Notes under the pieces: model-generated
Databases searched by the model: none
What the model was told of the DNA's origin: nothing
What the model saw: the letters and a program-made list of their open reading frames with translations, nothing else
Translations under genes and position numbers: made by a program
In this document: one piece after another, positions 12,501 through 21,500 of the stretch
How the letters are laid out: every line of letters starts with the position of its first letter
How positions within the stretch are numbered: the stretch's first letter is position 1
Origin: Plakobranchus ocellatus
Taxonomy: Eukaryota > Mollusca > Gastropoda > Plakobranchidae
Reading direction: 5' to 3'
DNA length: 27,414 nt
Assembly: GCA_019648995.1 (NCBI GenBank)
Contig: BLXT01007365.1
Span: 1,133,463-1,160,876, forward strand

Positions 12501-15500
12501 CCTCAACGTAGACCAGAGGTGAAATCAGCAACAATAGAGTTTATCGCACCTTCAGAGTATATGGTAAGGGAAATTCTATTGTCATATCTTAGGGTTTAGA
12601 GTAAGCTCAGGAGCTGCCACCGTTTATTCCAACTAATATTTCTGAAATCATGAAGTAAATGGAGTAGCATCCTGTTCTTCTTTACTTCTGTAGCGTCGTT
12701 GTCTAGGCCTAGTCCTATTGGAATACTTTCATTTTCCGTTTTTGTCAGTGCTTTTTTTTTTTTTTTTAAAAGCTAGAAGTCAAAAATATTCACACAGAAT
12801 TGCGATATAGTATTCACCTTTGCAAAGCAAATTAATGCAGTTTCTGGCTGCATCAGTGAATGGAAATGGTCAAAGTGTGGCCCCAAGACTCATTTCGACC
12901 GGTCTCAAGATATTTTATCTAGGCTGCTCCTGTTGTAAATTATACATTTGTGCATTCAACCTGTTTCTTATAGCATTAGAAAAAAGGAAGCCATATTTTG
13001 TTAGCTTGATTTAGAGAAGAAATGGCCAAAAATAATGCCCAATAAAATTTTTTTTTTTTTTTTTACAAAATCTTTTGAATCAGAAATGTACTTTTATTTA
13101 GGTTATAGTATCGAAATATTCAAGCACACCCTAATTTATTCAGCCATTCTAAAACTTCATCACTTCTTAGTGAAGAGCATCCAATATTCAGTGCTGCCAA
13201 CCTCTACTGATCTTAGTAGTGCACTACTACTACTACTGAAATCATGCCTGAATCATTAAAGTCCTGCAAATAGATGGAGACTCCTGGAATCTAGACTTTT
13301 TTTTTTTTTTTTTTAAATCTCAAATTGACTTGCTTCTGTGTCAGTTATAATGTCCATGCTCGTGCAAATGAAGATGCCTAAGGTCAGCTTTTAAATATTT
13401 TGCGAAAAACAAGATAGTAGTTGGCCTGTTAGTTCATGAAATTCTTACTTTTTGAAGCTGCATATTTGTTGTGATTTTTGCCTTAAGGACCAGGTTTCAT
13501 GTGTGTTGCTTACAGATATTGAAACCACCTCTGAAAGGCTATATAAAATACTAAAATGAAGATATAAAACCTCTGCAACTAAATGCGTCAACTTTGAAGC
13601 CCTGAAAATCAGATCACTTAAGAAACTCGGTTACGTCAAAAAGCCCTTAACTTTTTCCCCCCTTCTGGTATGTTTTCTTGCATTTACAAACCAAAAAAAT
13701 AAAAATGTCTCCGTTTTCACAGTTGCGACCACCACAGCCTGCTGTATACCTTTACTTATTGGATGTGTCTTTCAATGCAGTAGAAACAGGTGAGTCTATG
13801 GAAACTTACACCCTTGTGCATTATGTACAACTTACATCAGTCATTGTAAGAGGGGTTCAAAACCTTACATTGTTTATATGCACACAAGTTTCTGGATGTT
13901 TGGTATTTTTTAGTTTCTGTTAGCATTTACAAAGGCAGCCAAACATTTCTTTTTTTAGTGTTCTACATCACCATGCACCAGGAATGACACAGCTATCTAT
14001 TATCCTGCTATTGCCTCAGTCCCATTAAGAATGATTTTATTTTTTTTTTTTTTCGTTTTAAGACAAATTCTGAGATATCATAATTAGAAACATTTATTGT
14101 GGCCTTCTATGTCGAGTTCACCTTTCAGCAATCAATACTTATAAGTCATTTATATGAAAGCAGGAAAAGAGAGAATGATGTTGGATTTGGGGTAGATTAG
14201 CAAGTAGCTCCAAATATATTGAGTGATATTCTTTATTGATACACCAAGCGATAAACCTTTACAGCAACAGCATATATTATTATGCAGTCTAATATTTTTG
14301 CCAGCATCAATCATAGGACATTTTTGTTCCCCTCTTCTGTCAGGTTATCTGTCGCAGTTTTGCCAGATTCTGCTGGATGAGCTTGACAAGCTCCCTGGAG
14401 ATGCGAGAACAACTATTGGATTTCTCTGCTATGACAGATCTCTTTACTATTTCAATTTGGCAGAGGGATTGTCACAGCCTCAGATGTTGATTGTTCCTGA
14501 CCTGGAAGGTTTGTCAACTGGTGTTTTGGGTTTATCTTTTGTTTTGTAATTGACTGTCCATATAGGACTCCAAAAATTATGATTAAGTTTGTATCAAAGT
14601 TTTGTTTATCAAATTACCTACTCTGTGTTGCAGTAGCATCAAATGAAAAATTGTGTGATGAATCTTGCCCCCACCCCCACCTTCCAAATTTTATATCATT
14701 TGAAAAACAAATCTGTACTTCTGACATAGAAACATATTAAATTTCGGAAACGCATATTTTTATGTCAATTTTATTTTCCCATCACAAACCTAACACACCC
14801 TCCACCCACCCCTCTTGCAGATCCATTCCTCCCATGTCCCGATAACCTTCTAGTCAACCTTCATGAGAGCAAAGAGCTTGTAATTGAGCTACTCAATCAG
14901 CTGCCTTCCCTGTTTGAAGGCAATCACGAGACTGGGTCTGCTCTAGGAGCCGCTCTTCAAGCAGCTCACAAACTTATGGTATGTGTATATAAAGGCAGTG
15001 CATCAATTTTAAAGCTATCAAAAGTAATGTCGTATAACAATCTGATTATAATTTGAAACATTCCCAGAAGTTGCTCTGTTAAATTCTATTTCTTTTAAAC
15101 TCGATTTAAACAAAAAACCAAAAAAACTGGATTTGTTCTTGAGAAAGCAAAATTTCTTTTTGAGAAGGAATATATTTAAAAAAGAGAGTGAGAGCTTTTA
15201 AAGGTTTTTTTTTCTTAGTTTAAAGTGCTTTTTTCTCTCCAAAAGTTAAAAATCTCACACTTCAGCTTTGAATCAAAAAAGCTCTATCCAGTTTTCATTA
15301 TGGCAAACTTCACAAAGAAAACAAAAAAAAAATGGGGGCTGTACCAATGGTTTGAATTAATCAAAATGCTACAATTTTGATTTTTTTGGTGGCAAACTTT
15401 TGTATTGCTTTTCAGTGAACAATTCCACTTCCCATAAAAATTATGTCATTACTATCAGTAACAAATTTTAAGAATAAAGCATAGATCTAATTTTGTGAAT

Positions 15501-18500
15501 ATCCGAAGTAGCGTTTATCAATGATTACACACCCTTATTGTGAGTGGAATGTCCATGGGCTTACATTTTGAAGGCTTTTTAGAATAAAAACCAGCATTTC
15601 TGAAATTTCATGTCTTCATGGAGAAATATTGACACTTCCATTAGAACTTACAAATATGTTGGGAAGAATGGTATTAAGGTCATAACCTTTTGCAACATGT
15701 ATTTGCGTCTTCAAAAAATAGTGTTCCTATTACTCGCCAAAAAGGATTACTTTATCTCTTTTCCACTTGTACACTTCAGAATTTATATGCAGCTTAACAA
15801 AAAGGGAAAGTTTTTATAGTCTTTTTTTCAATTTTTCGCTTATCAAGTTTGTCAAATATTCTTCACACAAAACACATTGAAATGCATTGAGTGATTTCAT
15901 TTTGCAATTTGCATGTTTGTTTTGTGAATGCCTCTTATAAGATTATCATTTTTTTATTGCATATGCATTATCATTATGAATGAACAACGCTTATCAAAGC
16001 ATCCTTTCTCAAGACCATAAAAAAAACCAAAAAAAACACAGAAAACCTCTTATCGATGTGGGAAGTTGGCTTTGTTGATTCTTCTGATGATTAGAGTTGT
16101 GTAATTCTGCATATCAACAAAACAAAAAAAAATTCTCTGTTTACCCTACAACCATATATTATCTGTGTTACTGTTTCATCATTTTTATATTTACCTAACC
16201 TTAATATTACAGAGTCCTACTGGAGGAAGAATTACAGTGATGCAAACTTGCTTGCCGACGGTTGGCCCAGGAGCTTTAGAGAACAGAGAGATTGCAGGCG
16301 ATTCAGGAAAAGTAAAATTTGTGTTTTTGATTTTAAGTTGGGTAATAAATCAAAATCTCAAAAATTGCGCAAAATTATTTGCTGTCCTGAATGATCATTT
16401 TCAAATAAACCTGAAGTAAAAAGTTGAACTCTGCTTCTTCTCCACATGGAAAACTTCCTCTACAACTTTAAACTTCTTTGCTTTTAAGTTTTATTTGGTC
16501 TCAGGAACGAAGACCTGCAGCTAGACTTATCTTGTGGGACTGCTACACCTATGTAGTATATTAAATTTGTTCAATTTTTTTATGTCAGTCAAGTAAAGGT
16601 CTTGTATGCGAGATTTTGGTTGTGCTTGATAAGAACATTCATGCAGACAAAAATTTCTCATAAAGTCAAAAGGTTTGTATGCCTTTTTGTGAAAGACAAA
16701 ACAGTGTTTGATTAAACCTTCTGTGCCTTTTATTGTGTCATTTTGAAAAATTTTCTTGCATCCTTGTTGGTTTTTTTTATTTTCGTGTTGTATCTAGAAT
16801 ATGTCCCACATTGGTCCTGCCACAGACTTCTACAAAAAGCTTTCATTGGACTGTTCTGCACAACAAATAGCAGTTGATTTATTCATGCTCAACGGACAGT
16901 ATGCTGACATGGCTTCACTGTGTAAGTTTTTTTTGTTTTTAATTTGTTTTCAGTGGAGCTGTATGATTGAAGATGGTTGTTGTGCAATTTCAATGCACAT
17001 CAGCGAATGGTTTTGAAGATACTGTTCTGTAAGTGTCTCGTATGTGTGAATGGGTCATTAAAGAACTTCATTTTAGATTTAAGTATCTGATGGCGGCCCG
17101 TGAGAGAAAATGAACGAGCAAAAACTCTGAGATCACTGCTTACTGATGTGTGTATGTTTTCATCTATTATGTACAGCATTTGTGAATATCCCACCCTTTT
17201 TCCTCCTTCTCAGCATGCATTTCAAAGTACTCTGCCGGCTGCATTTACTATTACCCATCCTTCCATACTGTGAGGAATCCTGGTCTGGTGGACAAATTTG
17301 AAACTGACCTTCGGCGTTACCTGACTCGCAAAATCGGCTTTGAATCTGTGATGAGAATCAGATGCACACGAGGTAAATTCGATTGCAGTTTTCTTGTCAA
17401 AAATCATATTGGTATTTTTTAACTTTTTTTATTGATTGTTACTTTGCTTCCCTTCTCTTTTTTTTTAATGTTATTTAAGGAGGGCATTCATTGCCTTTCA
17501 CTGTAATGTTAAGTTTGGGAAATTTAATAAAACCTCACTGTTTTAAATTAATTTATAAATAGTCACCACAAATTATGTTTTTGTGACAAAAAATGTGAAA
17601 TTTTGTTCGACATTTTTCTAAATGTTTGAGACCAAAATATCTCGCACCATGTTGGGATAGTATGTGTTTGATGCTATTTGATATCAGTGATTTTTTTTTT
17701 TTTTTGCAGCAAGCTTTTTGGTGTTGTTAATTTTAACATTGATGTTTTTTATATGGAAATTGTGTAAACCACTTTTGTTTACAAACAAATGACAAGGTTT
17801 AAATTAAAATACATTGCTAAACTAAAATCATCTTGAGTGCTTCAGCTGATTTAATGTATTAAAAAACTACCCTGAATAGATGAAAATGATTTCTATAGTC
17901 CGAACAACTTTATGTAAAAGTCTTTACTGTATTTTAGAAAAAGATAACTGTTGAAGTGGACTGGCATTGGGATGCAGGGAAGGAAGCTGGAATTGATTAT
18001 TAATAATAACTACATCATGTACATTCAACTGAATTGGTATGACCTTACTGTGTATTCATATTTTTTTGTATTTGAAAACTTGATTTTATCCAATATATTG
18101 GGGCTTTGATTATTATTTAGTACCTAAAAATTGTCTTCTATTGGTTTTTTTTTCCCCTAGGCCTTAGTATCCACACTTTCCATGGCAACTTCTTTGTGAG
18201 GTCAACTGACCTTTTGTCCTTGCCAAACATCAATCCTGATGCTGGTTTTGGCATGCAGATGTCCATTGAAGACAATCTTCAAGACTCAAGCACTATTAGT
18301 TTCCAGGCAGCACTTCTCTACACATCAAGTAAAGGTAAAGAACATTTTTTATCTGTTCATATGATTTCTTCTACCTTTCTCACGTTTTTTTTTCTATGTT
18401 GGAAGACTAAAATTTCTTTTGAAATTAAGAAAGACAATTTGATACTTCTGTTAGCTAATTCTTGATTACATGATTTATTAATATTTTCCATTATTTAAAA

Positions 18501-21500
18501 TAAAATTTCAAAACTGCAAAATGCAGTATACCTCTTATAACCACTTATTTCATGCCCAAATATTTAATCTGCACAGTTTATAATCCTGCTGCTCACATAA
18601 TTTTATCGAAATCTTTCTTTTAAGTTTTTCTTTTTCTTTTTCTTCACTTTGTTCAGGTGAAAGGAGAATCCGAGTGCATACTTTATGTGTCCCTGTGTCA
18701 AACCAGTTGAGTGAAATTTTTGCAGCTGCAGATCAGCAAGCCATTGCAGCTTTGTTGGCCAAAATGGGTGAGTTGTTTTTCCCTTTACTTTCAAATTGAG
18801 ACTGATAAAATGAAAGTCTCTTTGAAGTTTCATATGGATATTTCTCAATTACTGAAACTGGAGCATGTGGCTATTTTTGAAACAGTCTTAGTAGACAAAG
18901 GTCATCTTAATTGCAGGGGTGAAAGCAGTCCATATCTTTATGTCTACAGCTCCTATAAACGAAAATTTCCCTATGCACAAAGAATTTGTCATTAGAGCCT
19001 GCAATGTATGATTTTCATTTCACCAAATTCAGTTTGAATTGTATGCAGGCACATCTTAAGCAGTAACTGCTTTTTTTAATCATTTTTTAATCATTTACCA
19101 CATCTAAATATTTTTTTACACTCAGTCCTTTAATATGCTTTGTGATATAATATATTCTCTTTAAATGTGTCAGAGATAGCAGTTCTCAAAAGTGAAAAAT
19201 ATATACGGTTTTTTTTTTTCATGCCTATAGCTGTGGACCGATCTCTAAACTCTGCTATCAGCGATGCTCGTGATGCCATGATGAATGCCTCTCTGGATGC
19301 CCTGGGAGCTTATGTGCTCCAGATCCCAGCTTCCCAGAGGAGCAGCAGCACCATATTAGCCCCATACTCACTTCGCCTGATGCCAATGTTTATGCTTGCC
19401 ATGTTAAAAAGTGTAAGTCAGGGGTTCAATTTTCTGTTTGAGGTTTCTAGTTAAGTCTCTAAATAGGTGAACTGTTTTTTCTTCATCATGCTGAACTCAG
19501 AATCATCAATTACAGATTAAAAATCACAAAGGGTGCCAGTGGGGTATTATTTATATCAATGTTGATATGACTAGCTAGATTCAGATTATTTTATAAGTGA
19601 AGCAAATTTCGACTGTTGATGGGGCACTTTTATAGTCATTTTGTCATCACAGTTATGTATAAAATTTGTTTCATTAATTAAGTTGACAAGAATAGACACA
19701 ACTTTCAGTAAGTTAAGATGTCTGCATTGATAAGTTTGTTTTTTTAATCAAGGCTCACAGAGAATTTTTTACAAATGATAACAACCCACCTACTGGCAAT
19801 CCTTTTGTATTAAGTCAAGATCTTTTTTTGTCTAAATTGGTTGTGTACTAGAGTCATTAGTTTCTAATGACTCGCTCTGAGATATGCAACACATTCCTAG
19901 TGCTAATTTGTATTTTATATACAACTGTAATTCATTCAAGGTTATGTTTTCTTTGGGCGTCGGTGGCACAGTGGCTAGTAAGTCCGTCCTGAGATCTGCA
20001 GGGACCCTTCTGTCGGGGGTTCGAGCCCCGCCACCGGCGCCTGGCCTGATGGAGGGCCTGAAAGCCTGAGATCACCTTGTTGTGGACTGGCTATATACAA
20101 AAACCAAACCTATGTTTTCTTTAGTATTCTCTAATTTAAAATGCATTATAAAAAAAAAGCATAGGTATATATGAGGTTACATTTTTTTTTTCGTCCATGT
20201 CTCTAAACCTTTTTTTTCATGAATTGTGTTCATACAGGTGGCTTTTAGCCTTGCTGGTAGTTCTAAACTAGACACAAGGGTATTTGCCATGCAACAGTGC
20301 AAAACGCTGCCCTTGTGCTATCTGCTTCAGATGTTGTATCCTCATCTCTACCCTCTCCACAAACTGAGCAATGAGGTAAAACACTCTTTTTTCTTTAGGA
20401 ATTGTTTTGAGGAAAATTGAACATTAGTCAGACAAATTCAAAAACAAATGAGCGGTGAACTCTCAATATGCAGTCATTGATGAAAATTCCTTAGGAGTTC
20501 TGAATCGTCTCAATATACATACATTGTCACATTGTGTTTTATTATCATGTTGAAATGAGACATTTTGTTGAAAAGTCGGCCATGGAATAATGTATTTCAC
20601 ATATTCTATAGAACTTGCATAGATTTTAAACAAAATCAACCAATGCCAGGCTCTCTCACAGATGTTGAGATAATTTGTGTTTGAAAAAAAATTTAATTAT
20701 GGCAAATTACCTGTATTTATTACTCTCGTTCCTGCAACAAAACATCTCATTTTGTAGTAATACAACACACACACACTTATCTATCTATCTATATCCATGT
20801 GTCTATCCATCTATCTCTATCTCGCTATCTATCTATTTCAATCAGTTGCAGGCATATGTGGCAACTGGTCAACAGTTTTGTAAATTATAACTGAGTTTTG
20901 CCAAAATCCAGGGGGAAAAAAAAAATCAAGAATACATAATTTAGCCCTTTCATTTCACTTACAAAGTCACACCATTTACTTCAAAGTTAGAATAAAAGTG
21001 TTAAAAAAAATTTTTTTTTTTTTTATGTGCCGTTTTTTTCCATCCAGAATCCAATTAAAAGGGGCAGTGAAGAGATCCCAAACGCTCCTTTACTGCAGCT
21101 CTCATCTGCCAATATTGACCGCACAGGCCTTTTCTTGATGGACACAGGAGAAGCCATGTACCTGCTGGTGGGCAGCGCAGTTGGGGATCAAGTGTGTCAA
21201 GATGTATTGGACAAACCAAACTTCCAGTCTATACCAGATGGGATGGTAAATGCTTTTGTTAAGGGTTTTTAATTGTGGTTTTTGTCTTTGTTAGTATTTT
21301 TGTTTGTTTGTTTGTTTTTTGTTTCTTTTTTTTTTGAATTTGCGTTTTATTTAAATTGAAAGTAAAGTACCTTAAATAATTGAATAGTTGAAGTATTCTC
21401 AAGTTTTTTGCATAAACATGCCCCAATGCTCATGTATTTTTAAAAAAAATGTTTTAAGTTATATGAAAATCAGTGTATGAATTTGGGCAAAAAAAATGTT

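Larger units (their letters stand above)
19413..20237 (+). other. Intron 17
   Basis: 825 bases. It contains the SINE at 19955-20110 with its target-site duplications; the rest is AT-rich. The acceptor is GTTCATACAG. Confidence 0.78.

Noticed and set aside
17691-17709. Extra exon after the T-run/GCAG at 17709
   Set aside because: An acceptor-like sequence, but the following sequence is intron-like, and the true exon 15 acceptor at 18160 gives the conserved [12 protein letters not shown] join.
19955-20040. A functional tRNA gene
   Set aside because: A- and B-boxes are present, but the outer stem is too long, the anticodon-like loop lacks T before the anticodon, and the unit is flanked by target-site duplications and followed by a SINE body.
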